From contig JAUSJO010000002.1 in NCBI GenBank assembly GCA_030647205.1, positions 186,001 through 250,000 of the forward strand: 64,000 nt of DNA. Reading direction: 5' to 3'. Below are positions 17,236 through 24,617 of this stretch, in pieces; position 1 is the stretch's first letter, and each line of letters starts with the position of its first letter. The DNA comes from a bacterium. GTDB taxonomy: Bacteria > Patescibacteria > CPR2 > UBA1875 > JAJYID01. The notes under the pieces were generated by a model that was not told where the DNA came from, made no database searches, and saw nothing but the letters and a program-made list of their open reading frames with translations. Position numbers and translations under genes: made by a program.

Positions 17236-17604
17236 ATGGATTATAAATACAAACATTCTGACGCCTCTCAGGAAGTAGATTATCCCAAATTAGTTAGGGA
17301 CAATATTCCGGACATAAATCTAAAACGTTGGGGCAAAGAGCTTGACCATCGTATTGCCACAGACGATAAAGAATACTTAGCCTACCTTCTCAAGAAACTA
17401 ACCGAGGAGGCTGAGGAGTTACAGTTTTCGCCCGCTGAAGAAATTGGTGACGAGATAGCTGATGTTTATGAAATTATTGATGCGATTATAAAGGTGGTGG
17501 GTTTATCGAAATCTGAAATCGAAAAATTTCAAAAAGTAAAAAGGACCGACCAGGGCGGTTTTGAAAAAAGAGTTTTAATGCTCTCTAAGAACATGCCCGA
17601 ATAG
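17236..17604 (+). CDS. MazG-like nucleotide pyrophosphohydrolase (phosphoribosyl-ATP pyrophosphohydrolase-like)
   Basis: 122-aa all-alpha NTP pyrophosphatase-like protein. It has KLVRDNIPDI (about residues 19-28) and the metal-binding helices KKLTEEAEEL (about 53-62) and EEIGDEIADVYEII (about 68-81), with Glu/Asp ligands EExxE and ExxD in place. Such small MazG-like proteins clean non-canonical nucleotides or act in unknown housekeeping. As no his operon is near, a histidine-biosynthesis role is unlikely. It is an array unit with own promoter and terminator. Confidence 0.85.
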   Translation: MDYKYKHSDASQEVDYPKLVRDNIPDINLKRWGKELDHRIATDDKEYLAYLLKKLTEEAEELQFSPAEEIGDEIADVYEIIDAIIKVVGLSKSEIEKFQKVKRTDQGGFEKRVLMLSKNMPE

Positions 17605-17608
17605 CCTC

Positions 17609-17631
17609 AGTTCTGACATTGTCAATCGATT
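17609..17631 (+). repeat. Array repeat, copy 6 (short)
   Basis: AGTTCTGACATTGTCAATCG follows the stop by 4 bases; the second half of the repeat is missing and the terminator follows directly. Confidence 0.5.
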
Positions 17632-17633
17632 AG

Positions 17634-17661
17634 AAAAGAGACCGATGAAGTCTCTTTTTTT
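17634..17661 (+). terminator. Terminator after MazG-like gene
   Basis: AAAAGAGAC/GTCTCTTTT stem with T tract, nearly identical to the one after tRNA-His (13631-13657). Confidence 0.8.
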
Positions 17662-17666
17662 GTTTG

Positions 17667-17675
17667 TGATATAAT
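17667..17675 (+). promoter_or_regulatory. Extended -10 for leaderless DUF3795 mRNA
   Basis: TGATATAAT ends 6 bases before ATG 17682. Confidence 0.7.
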
Positions 17676-17681
17676 TTTTTC

Positions 17682-18050
17682 ATGGGAAAGATCAACTCAA
17701 AACTAATAGCTCCTTGTGGGATGAACTGTGGGATTTGTCTTCATTACTTAAGGGCAGAGAACAAATGTACGGGTTGTTTTTCGGGAAGGAAGGTAAATGG
17801 CAGACCCATAAAATGCAGTATAAAACTTTGCAAGGATAGACGCGGCGAATACTGCTTTGACTGCGATAAATTTCCCTGTGAAAGACTTGATCGATTGGAC
17901 AAGAGATACAGAGAAAGATATGGTATGAGCGAAATTGAGAATTTAGAGTTTATTCGTGACAAGGGGATGGATGAGTTTATAAAGAGAGAGCGGGGGAAGT
18001 GGCAGTCTGATAAGGGTATCCTCTGCGTTCATGACAAAAAATACTATTAA
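17682..18050 (+). CDS. DUF3795 family Cys-rich protein
   Basis: 122-aa protein with the DUF3795 pattern: LIAPCGMNCGICLHYL (residues 8-23), then CTGC, KCSIKLC, and YCFDCDKFPCERL (about 65-77). The Cys pairs probably bind zinc or another metal; the function of the family is unknown. No membrane segment. It is the last clear unit of the array downstream of tRNA-His; no repeat copy follows its stop. Confidence 0.85.
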   Translation: MGKINSKLIAPCGMNCGICLHYLRAENKCTGCFSGRKVNGRPIKCSIKLCKDRRGEYCFDCDKFPCERLDRLDKRYRERYGMSEIENLEFIRDKGMDEFIKRERGKWQSDKGILCVHDKKYY

Positions 18051-18058
18051 GGTTGTGT

Positions 18059-18064
18059 TATAAT
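18059..18064 (+). promoter_or_regulatory. -10 box for the small membrane protein
   Basis: TATAAT with a leader of about 23 bases that contains AAAAGGAG (18081-18088) before ATG 18094; this promoter gives a leadered mRNA, unlike its neighbours. Confidence 0.55.
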
Positions 18065-18093
18065 TGCCTCATCACATTAAAAAAGGAGTTTGT

Positions 18094-18423
18094 ATGAGCA
18101 ATATGAAAATGGATAAGCCTTTAGCGCTAAAGACCTTGAGAAATACGGTAGCTGCCGCGATATATATTTTTGGCGTTTCGCAACTCATGGCTAACGGTGA
18201 AAGACTGTTTGGCAGTGAAGATAACCATACTTTTGCTCCATTTGCTATTTTGCTGCTCTTTTCACTCTCGGCTGCTGTTGTGGGCGGGCTAATCTTCGGT
18301 CAATCCGTATACCTTTTTCTGGATAACAAGAAAAAGGAAAGCGTAACGGCGATATTCTATAGTATTGGATGGCTGGCGCTCATCACGGTACTTGGGTTTA
18401 CCCTTTTGTTCCTAATGAAATAA
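18094..18423 (+). CDS. Small membrane protein, three predicted helices
   Basis: 109 aa, not recognised. Hydrophobic segments lie at about residues 15-32, 48-72 and 85-108, with a short charged loop NKKKES between the last two. The ATG at 18094 has AAAAGGAG 6 bases upstream; an earlier in-frame ATG at 18064 overlaps the -10 box and is rejected. Confidence 0.65.
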   Translation: MSNMKMDKPLALKTLRNTVAAAIYIFGVSQLMANGERLFGSEDNHTFAPFAILLLFSLSAAVVGGLIFGQSVYLFLDNKKKESVTAIFYSIGWLALITVLGFTLLFLMK

Positions 18424-18497
18424 AAGCCTAAACTCGCTTGAGTCATAGGGGAGCCCAACATTAAAAAATAGAGTTTTTAATTTTGGGTAAAAAACAC

Positions 18498-18526
18498 TTG
18501 ACAAAGAGTATACGTATATTTATACT
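18498..18526 (+). promoter_or_regulatory. Sigma70 promoter with embedded inverted repeat
   Basis: TTGACA (18498-18503), 17-base spacer, TATACT (18521-18526): near-consensus. The inverted repeat AGTATA(18507-18512)/TATACT(18521-18526) spans the spacer and -10 box, a good operator candidate for repression, possibly by the encoded ribbon-helix-helix-like protein. Confidence 0.7.
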
Positions 18527-18558
18527 TATACCAGTACTATTAAAAAAGGAGAAGACCA

Positions 18559-19067
18559 TGGGTAATAAAACAATCTATGTGAAAGGCAGTGACGAAAACG
18601 TCTATAAAGAGGCACAAAAGATTGCAGGTGAAGCACTATCATCTGTCATCTCAAAGGCGCTCAGGGAGTTTGTCGACCGATCTAAGGCACTCAAGGGGGA
18701 GATGCGTGAGATCAGCGTCAATGTTGGCTCAAAAGATGCTATGCGTGAGCAAAAGTTTATCGGTAACCAGATTGGCAAGTGGAGAGGTTTTTCTAAGGAC
18801 AAGGAGTATTGGCAAACTGCCAAGGTATATGAAACGCAGAAAGGTAATATAGCCATTTTGCTAACGACTGTCTGTAAGGCGAGCTTGATGACAAATCCGA
18901 GAGATTGGAAGAAAAACCATGAATATTACAAAGATGTTGCTAACTCAGAACTACTCACAGCAAAAAAGCCAAAAGAGTTTAAGGACAAGATACCTGAAGA
19001 TCTTTTGAAAAAGATAGAGGACTTGCTAAAAAAGGAAGAAAATAAAGTCGAATATTTGGACATCTAG
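18559..19067 (+). CDS. EXLDI family protein
   Basis: 169-aa protein that I recognise as the EXLDI family from its C-terminal end VEYLDI and size. The N-terminus (KTIYVKGSDENVYKEAQKIA then ISKALREFVDRS) looks like a ribbon-helix-helix or Arc-like DNA-binding unit; the middle contains GRWRGFSKD-like sequence and YQTAKVYETQKGN. The function is not established; autoregulation is inferred from the palindromic operator in its promoter. I chose ATG 18559 because AAAAAGGAG precedes it and an earlier TTG lies before the promoter. Confidence 0.82.
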
Positions 19068-19079
19068 GCATTTTAGTAA

Positions 19080-19109
19080 AATAACACCTATTTTTAGGTG
19101 TTATTTTTG
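19080..19109 (+). terminator. Terminator after EXLDI gene
   Basis: AATAACACCTA/TAGGTGTTATT around TTTT with trailing T. Confidence 0.8.
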
Positions 19110-19142
19110 GTTATGATATAGTTTCAAAAAGGGATTTAAACT

Positions 19143-19394
19143 ATGCCAAAAGAAAAATTTGGGTCTGAAAAGGTTATTAAAATCAAAAAAGACGGACCGT
19201 ATGTTGTGTGCGGTAATATTCCTATGGCGAAGCAGACCATCATTACCGATGAAGATGGGGTGTCTGTCCGTTGGGAAAAGGGAGAGGAATATCCGAGGAT
19301 GGAACAGTATTCTCTCTGTCGTTGCGGCAACTCAGAAAATAAGCCATTTTGTGACAGTATGCACATACATACCGGATTTAGGGACGATGAATAG
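19143..19394 (+). CDS. CDGSH-type iron-sulfur domain protein
   Basis: 83-aa protein with a C-terminal CDGSH motif: CRCGNSENKPFCDSMH (about residues 59-74), giving the three Cys and one His that hold a [2Fe-2S] cluster. The usual Gly-Ser after Asp is Ser-Met here. It has no membrane anchor and would be a small cytoplasmic redox or cluster-transfer protein. The N-terminal half (KKDGPYVVCGNIPM) matches the standard domain preceding CDGSH in bacterial homologues. TATAGT at 19117-19122 is a possible -10. Confidence 0.88.
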   Translation: MPKEKFGSEKVIKIKKDGPYVVCGNIPMAKQTIITDEDGVSVRWEKGEEYPRMEQYSLCRCGNSENKPFCDSMHIHTGFRDDE

Positions 19395-19547
19395 CATTTT
19401 TATGTATCATTTGTAAAAATGAAAGTATCTTTAATATCCGAAATAGCCTAAGCTTAGACGGTACATGCTTTGCGTATTTTTACTTCTGCGCTGGTAAATT
19501 ATTGTATATATAAAAATTCCGGATAATTAAGAGTTAAGAGAGGCGTT

Positions 19548-20720
19548 ATGAAAATTTGCATAATTGCGCCGCTTGTCATACCGATTCTGGGTAACGAGCA
19601 GGAATACGGCGGCATCGAGACAGTTATATCGATAGCATCGGAAGAACTTGTGAAAAGAGGTCACGAGGTCTATATGTTTGCTTCAGGTGACTCTAAAACC
19701 TCGGCGAAACTAATAGCAACAACACCAAAATCTTTTGGGCAAGGCATCTCTTTTGAGAAAGAAAAAGAATTTAACTTAAAAGCCTATAAGATGGCAGTAG
19801 ATATGCAGCCGGATATTATTTGGGATCATACACTGGCAATACATGCTCACACGCTTCACAAAGACACGTCAAAGTTTATCTTCAAGATGGATATTGAACT
19901 TAAATCTGAAGAGCTAGTCGATACAAATGATATACCGGTTATTCATACTTTGCATGGGCCAGCCAAGGACCATACTCCGAAGATAATTCAGGCTTTGTCA
20001 GATGCAGGGCATTTCTTGGTTAGTATTAGTAAAGATCAGGCAAGGCAGTTTTTGCCTTTTTTTGATATCAAACAGCATCTGGGAACTGTTTATAATGCTG
20101 TCAACTTAGACCTATACTCTGCCAATTACGATAAAAAAGGTGACTATCTGCTTTGGGTAGGAAGGTATTGTATGGAGAAAGGCCCGCACATAGCCATAGA
20201 AGTGGCTCATAAAGTAGAAATACCGATTAAGCTAATTGGTAAGGTGGCTGAAAAGCACGAGGTCGCATACTTCAAAAAATTTGTTGAGCCGATGCTGAGT
20301 CCAAAAGATAAAGTTCTCGGCATGGTGAGCGCGAAAGAAAAAATAAATCTTCTCAGAAATGCTAAAGCGACAATGATGACAAACTTATGGGCCGAGCCGT
20401 TTGGTTTAGTGGCGGCCGAGTCTATGGCTTCCGGGACGCCGGTAGTGGGGCCATCTCTTGGTTCGCTCACTGAGCTTATTGATCAAGCCGGCGTTTTGGT
20501 ACCGGTAGGCGATCTCACATTAGACGAAAATGACACGAGGGTGACGTCATCTCAGCGTGAATATATTGACCGGATTGTTAAATATATGGGGAAAATAGAC
20601 AAAATCCCTCCATCAGTACCGAGGAAAAGGGCAGAATTTTTATTTTCTCCAAAAAATAACGCCGATGGTTATGAAGAAGCTTTCTTAAAAGCTATGTATC
20701 TCAAGAAATCTCTCTCTTAG
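19548..20720 (+). CDS. Glycosyltransferase family 4 protein
   Basis: 390-aa GT-B glycosyltransferase. The N-terminal domain starts MKICIIAPLVIPI and has the GGIETVI acceptor-side loop; the C-terminal domain has LLWVGRYCMEKGPHIAIEVA (about 202-221) and the nucleotide-sugar motif EPFGLVAAESMASGTPVVG (about 284-302, the EX7E element). It transfers a sugar from an NDP-sugar to an unknown acceptor, likely for surface glycolipid or glycan. It stands alone; GAGAGG precedes the ATG. Confidence 0.9.
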   Translation: MKICIIAPLVIPILGNEQEYGGIETVISIASEELVKRGHEVYMFASGDSKTSAKLIATTPKSFGQGISFEKEKEFNLKAYKMAVDMQPDIIWDHTLAIHAHTLHKDTSKFIFKMDIELKSEELVDTNDIPVIHTLHGPAKDHTPKIIQALSDAGHFLVSISKDQARQFLPFFDIKQHLGTVYNAVNLDLYSANYDKKGDYLLWVGRYCMEKGPHIAIEVAHKVEIPIKLIGKVAEKHEVAYFKKFVEPMLSPKDKVLGMVSAKEKINLLRNAKATMMTNLWAEPFGLVAAESMASGTPVVGPSLGSLTELIDQAGVLVPVGDLTLDENDTRVTSSQREYIDRIVKYMGKIDKIPPSVPRKRAEFLFSPKNNADGYEEAFLKAMYLKKSLS

Positions 20721-20781
20721 ATTCAACCACATCTATTATTTTGACATAATGATATTTTTAGTTGTTAATATGAAATTATTA

Positions 20782-20810
20782 TTGACAAAATAAAGTGATT
20801 ATGTTAAGAT
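20782..20810 (+). promoter_or_regulatory. Sigma70 promoter for the AAA+ operon
   Basis: TTGACA (20782-20787), 17-base spacer, TAAGAT (20805-20810). Start of RNA is expected near 20817. Confidence 0.75.
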
Positions 20811-20816
20811 TGTATT

Positions 20817-20842
20817 TGCCATTTTATTTGGCATATTTTTTT
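20817..20842 (+). promoter_or_regulatory. Terminator-like hairpin at the mRNA 5' end
   Basis: TGCCA (20817-20821) pairs with TGGCA (20829-20833) and is followed by TATTTTTTTT. No gene ends here, so it is a leader element: an attenuator or a 5' stabilising hairpin. The first start codon is about 90 bases further on. Confidence 0.5.
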
Positions 20843-20933
20843 GTTCCTTAAAAACTAGAAAAGGAGAAATTATCGACTGAAACCACTGTGTTCAAGTTAT
20901 TACTAGAGGAAGGCATAAAACGAGGAGATCCAG

Positions 20934-21185
20934 ATGAACAATCGACAACATGGATTTGTAACTGGGTCTCATCAGGCATCAGAAGGACGCAGGGTCTGGA
21001 CGGTGCGTGTGAAAGACCCAAGCAGCAAGTACGATGGGCGCAAGCTTGTCGTTGCTTCAGTTCGCGAAGAACTGGAGTTGGCAAGAGGACTTAATGTCCA
21101 CTTTGCCATTGGCAGCGTAGATGACCGTGAAGGGAAAAAAACTCTAAGAGCGGTCGATGTATGCCTTGAAGAAGTAGGCGATTAG
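20934..21185 (+). CDS. Small unknown protein co-transcribed with an AAA+ ATPase
   Basis: 83 aa, not recognised. It is soluble and mixed alpha/beta, with RRVWTVRVKDPSSKYDGRKL and HFAIGSVDDREGKKTLRAVDV, a spacing of beta strands that would fit a small OB-like barrel, though this is a guess. GAGGAG precedes the ATG. It uses more G/C-ending codons than most neighbours, as does the next gene, from which it is separated by 37 bases. A functional link to the ATPase is likely from this arrangement. Confidence 0.7.
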   Translation: MNNRQHGFVTGSHQASEGRRVWTVRVKDPSSKYDGRKLVVASVREELELARGLNVHFAIGSVDDREGKKTLRAVDVCLEEVGD

Positions 21186-21222
21186 CACTATCGTAATGTC
21201 AAATCCGAAAAGGAGAGCCGAG

Positions 21223-22722
21223 ATGGACAACCAGTCAAAAGTACGGGACATGTTTCAGGAAGCAATGCAGGGTGGGAGCAATCCTCTGAGTGAGGCGTTC
21301 GAACAGTTTATATCAACTCTGATGTCGGGTGCCGACGATCATGTCTATGATCCTTCTGTCGAGAGAACTGGTGACAAGGTCATCATTCCCGATGGAGCAA
21401 GTATCCCCGATGTGATGTCGTCTCTGAGGCGCCAGCATATGATCGAGGAACAGGTCACAAAGATTCATTTTGACCTTCCTGTCTCTCCATGGGACGGTGC
21501 TTTGGCGCTGACGAAGGCGATCAAGAAGAACATAGGCCCGATTATCCAGAAAGATGGCCTTTTTGGAGCACATCAGATGGATGTCGAGGTCGATCTTGGG
21601 AAGACCGTTTCCGTACCGTGGGGATACTTTGAGATTCCCGGTATGGACGACGCAGAAGTTCAGACTGATTACACGTTCAGAGATGGCCGCGTAGTCTTCC
21701 AGTGCAACATCGAGTGCAAGCGCAAGTATGAGGAGCGGGTTCGCCGGTTGATCGATACTGTTCGTGAGATAGCTGCGAAGGAGAGTCTCCATCGCGGTAA
21801 GGCGTTCAGTATCGCTTTCCGCGATGAAGATGGAGATCCTATCCGGCTACCGATGCCGAAGTTCTTCGAATTCCTGGATGATGAGCCGATTTTCTCAACC
21901 GAGATGGAAGAGCAGATCGAAAGGAACGTTTTCGTTCCGATTCGGTATGCCGAAGAGATGCGGGAAATGGACGAGTCACTCAAGCGCGGAGTGCTTTTCA
22001 CCGGTAAATACGGTGTGGGCAAGACTCTGCTTGCGAGCCACATTGCTCGTATTGCTACGGCTGAGGGCTGGACGTTCATATATGTCAAGGACTCCAGGGA
22101 GCTTCCGGCGGCGCTTCGGTTCGCCCAGCAGTATCAGCCGGTAGTCGTATACGCTGAGGATGTGGATCGCGTAGCTGGTCCGGAACGTACCGATGATGTG
22201 AATGATCTCTTAAATGAGCTCGATGGTGTTGACTCGAAGTCGGCGGAAATTCTAACGATCCTGACTTCAAATCATCCCGATCATATCAACGCAGCTATGC
22301 TGCGTCCCGGACGTGTCGATCTGGTGCTGGAAGTTCTGCCTCCTGACGCCGAAACCGTGCAGCGTATGATCATACGCTACTGCGGTGACGCGCTCGAGCA
22401 GAATGCTGACCTAACGGCAGCGTCACAGATCCTCGAGGGAGAGACTCCCGCGCGGGTTCGCGAAGCTATCGGTCGGGCAAAGCTCGAGTCCCTGCGTCGT
22501 ACGGGAGATCGGACAGCGAAGATCACCGGTGATGATCTCGAGGCAGTTGCCAACGAGGTCAAGGCTGAGGCCAGCCTTATCCAGTCGAACGCAAAAGGCT
22601 CGGGCAAAGATCATACTGCTCAGATCGCAGATGGGTTCGCTGATGTGATCAGCGCCGTAAAGGCATCTATGACTGATGGCGGCAACGGCCATGGTAAAAA
22701 GGACCAGATCGCTCGCGTTTAG
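21223..22722 (+). CDS. AAA+ ATPase (FtsH/CDC48-like core) with unique N-terminal domain
   Basis: 499-aa protein. The C-terminal part is a classic AAA module: Walker A GKYGVGKT, Walker B VVVYAEDVDRV, sensor 1 ILTSNHPDHI and arginine-finger/sensor region MLRPGRVDLVLEV, then a helical lid. There is no membrane helix and no HEXXH protease motif, so it is not FtsH itself. The first about 200 residues are not recognised; they contain SLRRQHMIEEQVTKIHFDLP and a beta-rich block. ATG 21223 has AAAAGGAGAG; an earlier ATG at 21196 is less likely. It may be an unfoldase or remodeller, with the 83-aa protein as partner. G/C-rich codon use differs from neighbours. Confidence 0.88.
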   Translation: MDNQSKVRDMFQEAMQGGSNPLSEAFEQFISTLMSGADDHVYDPSVERTGDKVIIPDGASIPDVMSSLRRQHMIEEQVTKIHFDLPVSPWDGALALTKAIKKNIGPIIQKDGLFGAHQMDVEVDLGKTVSVPWGYFEIPGMDDAEVQTDYTFRDGRVVFQCNIECKRKYEERVRRLIDTVREIAAKESLHRGKAFSIAFRDEDGDPIRLPMPKFFEFLDDEPIFSTEMEEQIERNVFVPIRYAEEMREMDESLKRGVLFTGKYGVGKTLLASHIARIATAEGWTFIYVKDSRELPAALRFAQQYQPVVVYAEDVDRVAGPERTDDVNDLLNELDGVDSKSAEILTILTSNHPDHINAAMLRPGRVDLVLEVLPPDAETVQRMIIRYCGDALEQNADLTAASQILEGETPARVREAIGRAKLESLRRTGDRTAKITGDDLEAVANEVKAEASLIQSNAKGSGKDHTAQIADGFADVISAVKASMTDGGNGHGKKDQIARV

Positions 22723-22748
22723 GCGATTCTCTCGATCTAGTTACAAGT

Positions 22749-22790
22749 CCCCCGCTGACGTTAAGTCGGCGGGGGATATTTTTTATTTTT
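22749..22790 (+). terminator. Strong terminator of the AAA+ operon
   Basis: CCCCCGCTGAC/GTCGGCGGGGG stem around GTTAA followed by a T-rich tract. Confidence 0.9.
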
Positions 22791-22896
22791 TTCTGTTATC
22801 GGAGTGAGCTAGGAGGTATATGAAGGCGCCGAGAAAAACCAGGAATAGTCCTGTTCCAATAGGTGACCCCCAGCCAAGAATCGGATATAAGTCCAT
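22783..22896 (-). CDS. Very small single-helix membrane protein (37 aa)
   Basis: A 37-codon frame with a good ribosome binding site AAAGGAG 6 bases before ATG. The peptide begins MDLYPILGWGSPIGTG, continues with one hydrophobic helix (about residues 13-30, LFLVFLGAFIYLLA) and ends in a charged tail HSDNRKK. It reads from the same strand as the next small membrane protein, 15 bases downstream of that gene, so the two are probably one transcript. Its stop overlaps the T tract of the opposite terminator. Function unknown. Confidence 0.6.
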   Translation of the reverse strand: MDLYPILGWGSPIGTGLFLVFLGAFIYLLAHSDNRKK

Positions 22897-22911
22897 TTTT
22901 AGCTCCTTTAA

Positions 22912-23103
22912 TTATTTTTTATCTTTGACTTTGAAGTCACAGCACGACCAAGAGTGCATCGATCTTCTTTTAACTAATATAGAGATGCCGAACGCGATAA
23001 GCAGTAGCGGCCAGAAAATACTCCAGAAGTCCCCCGGAAGATAGCCGAGATTTTGTAGTAGCCATGCAATGCCGGCGACAATTATCATACTTGCAAATAT
23101 CAT
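22912..23103 (-). CDS. Small membrane protein with LiaI/LiaF-like transmembrane region (DUF5668-like)
   Basis: 63 aa with two hydrophobic segments, MIIVAGIAWLLQNLGYL and WSIFWPLLLIAFGISILV, separated by a Trp-containing turn. This is the pattern of the DUF5668/LiaI-LiaF transmembrane region found in cell-envelope stress proteins. A Cys-Cys and basic tail follow (KRRSMHSWSCCDFKVKDKK). AAAGGAG precedes the ATG. The 37-aa protein gene follows on the same strand. Confidence 0.7.
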   Translation of the reverse strand: MIFASMIIVAGIAWLLQNLGYLPGDFWSIFWPLLLIAFGISILVKRRSMHSWSCCDFKVKDKK

Positions 23104-23240
23104 TTTTTACTCCTTTTTATCTTCCTTTTATTATATTTTATTTATAGTAGTTTACAATAGCCTATGTATTCTGCTGTAATCTATCCATTTTTAGCATTCA
23201 CAAATTGTGCAAAATCAGCTATAATAGTCAAGTTAAATCC

Positions 23241-23316
23241 GCCCTGGTAGCTCAATGGATAGAGCAACAGCCTTCTAAGCTGTAGGTTACTGGTTCGAGT
23301 CCAGTCCAGGGCACCA
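23241..23316 (+). tRNA. tRNA-Arg(TCT)
   Basis: Acceptor GCCCTGG/CCAGGGC, anticodon loop CTTCTAA with anticodon TCT, T-arm GGTTCGAGTCC, CCA encoded. Confidence 0.95.
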
Positions 23317-23332
23317 GAGAAATTTAATATGC

Positions 23333-23408
23333 GGGTTGCTAGCTCAATCGGTAGAGCAACTGCCTCTTAAGCAGTAGGTTCTGGGTTCAAGTCCCAGGCA
23401 ACCCACCA
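23333..23408 (+). tRNA. tRNA-Lys(CTT)
   Basis: Acceptor GGGTTGC/GCAACCC, anticodon stem ACTGC/GCAGT with loop CTCTTAA and anticodon CTT, T-arm GGTTCAAGTCC, CCA encoded. Confidence 0.95.
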
Positions 23409-23445
23409 AAATAAACCTTCGTTTTGCGGAGTTTTTATTTTTGGT
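23409..23445 (+). terminator. Terminator after tRNA-Lys
   Basis: An imperfect stem (AAAATAAAC with GTTTTTATTTT, inner CTTCG with GCGGAG) ends in T-rich sequence. Confidence 0.55.
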
Positions 23446-23540
23446 TGTATTGGGTGAGAATACAGTCTAAGATTAAAATCAAAAGACATTGAAACCAGGT
23501 ATGAATCGTGTATAATATATTTACTAAGTAGGAGAAAAAA

Positions 23541-24086
23541 ATGGCAGAGGATCAAAATACAATTCAGGATAACAATAATATGAAGATTGCGGTTACCATA
23601 ATAATTTTATTAGTGGTGCTACTTGCGGTAGCGGTTTTTTCTTTACAACAAAAGAAAAACAGTAATAGTGTAGTCAGCGATACGGCAGCAACCAACACAA
23701 CCGAAAATACAGGATCTGCTTCTGGCAGAGATACAGTAGCCGGTGATGCCGGGTCTCTTGGTAAAAACGAAGTGAAGCTCACTGATGCAAACTTTGCTTC
23801 TGAGGTAGAAAACTCTAAGGGGGTATTCCTAGTGGATTTTTATCTTTCTACTTGTCCTCATTGCCAGAAAGTAGCTAAAGATGTAACAGCAGTATCTGAC
23901 GAGCTTGTGGGGAAAGCTAAAGTTGGCAAACTCGAGGGGAGAGAAAGCAACACAACAGCGACCAAATATAATGTTCAAGGAGTACCAACTTTCATCGTCT
24001 TTAAGGATGGAAAACAGGTCGATCAAGCTGAAGGAGAGAGAACTAAGCAGCAGCTTTTGGATATGGTAAATAAATATCTAAAATAA
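23541..24086 (+). CDS. Membrane-anchored thioredoxin-like protein
   Basis: 181 aa. A short cytoplasmic start, one membrane helix (about residues 14-35), a Ser/Thr/Asn-rich linker (36-75) and a thioredoxin domain with the CPHC active site (Cys105, Cys108) in VDFYLSTCPHCQKV, and the cis-Pro loop VQGVPTFIVFKDGK. It faces the outside, where it may oxidise, isomerise or reduce disulfides of surface proteins; CPHC is closer to DsbA-type sites than to CGPC. AGGAG lies before the ATG. Confidence 0.9.
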   Translation: MAEDQNTIQDNNNMKIAVTIIILLVVLLAVAVFSLQQKKNSNSVVSDTAATNTTENTGSASGRDTVAGDAGSLGKNEVKLTDANFASEVENSKGVFLVDFYLSTCPHCQKVAKDVTAVSDELVGKAKVGKLEGRESNTTATKYNVQGVPTFIVFKDGKQVDQAEGERTKQQLLDMVNKYLK

Positions 24087-24096
24087 ACTTTCAAAA

Positions 24097-24128
24097 GAAA
24101 ATGGAGGCTCAAACGAGCCTCCATTTTC
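24097..24128. terminator. Bidirectional terminator
   Basis: GAAAATGGAGGCTC/GAGCCTCCATTTTC around AAAC serves the convergent thioredoxin and response-regulator genes. Confidence 0.9.
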
Positions 24129-24135
24129 TATGTGA

Positions 24136-24516
24136 TTATTTCTTGTAGTATTTCAAGATCTCTTTGACTTTGTTTACCACTTCGATAGGAGTCATGTCAG
24201 CTTTTACTATATAGTCAGTTGCACCGATCTTATAAATCTCCTCGGACGTAGCCTCATTGCCCAGATTTGTCAGTATTATGACGAGCATATCTTGTTTATC
24301 GGGGGTTTGCCTAATATTTTTTAGCACTTCAAGGCCATTAACTTTTGGCATCATGATATCTAGAAGGATAATATCAGGTGTGAAAGTTTCCAGTTGGTCA
24401 AGGGCTGCTTGCCCGTCCTCTGCAACATGAACTTCAAAGCCTTCAAGTTCAAACTTGCGCTTGTACATGTCAATAAGCTGGATATCATCTTCGGCAAGAA
24501 GTATTTTGTATGCCAT
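24136..24516 (-). CDS. Single-domain response regulator (CheY-like)
   Basis: 126-aa receiver domain with no output domain. Acidic pocket D10/D11, phosphoacceptor D53 (ILLDIMMP), T83 and K105 (YIVKAD) are all present, so phosphotransfer should work. It has no kinase next to it; the hybrid-free kinases at 39524 and 59974 are possible partners. Single-receiver proteins act through protein contacts, for example on pili or other kinases. Confidence 0.92.
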   Translation of the reverse strand: MAYKILLAEDDIQLIDMYKRKFELEGFEVHVAEDGQAALDQLETFTPDIILLDIMMPKVNGLEVLKNIRQTPDKQDMLVIILTNLGNEATSEEIYKIGATDYIVKADMTPIEVVNKVKEILKYYKK

Positions 24517-24605
24517 AACCTTCGACTATCTTATGAACCGATTTTAGCCTTTATTTATGTCCTTGTCAAACAGGACCGTTTCTATAGAAAAATTTACAAA
24601 TCTGT

Positions 24606-24611
24606 TATAAT
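24606..24611 (+). promoter_or_regulatory. -10 box for leaderless mRNA
   Basis: TATAAT ends 6 bases before ATG 24618; no ribosome binding site. Confidence 0.65.
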
Positions 24612-24617
24612 TATGCC

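Noticed and set aside
14373..17631. Integron attC sites in the array repeats
   Set aside because: I looked for RYYYAAC/GTTRRRY core pairs. Only isolated matches occur (for example GTTGGGT in copy 5), not paired in the right order, and no integrase is present.
23367..23555. Minus-strand frame across tRNA-Lys
   Set aside because: Antisense of the tRNA and its terminator, no ribosome site.
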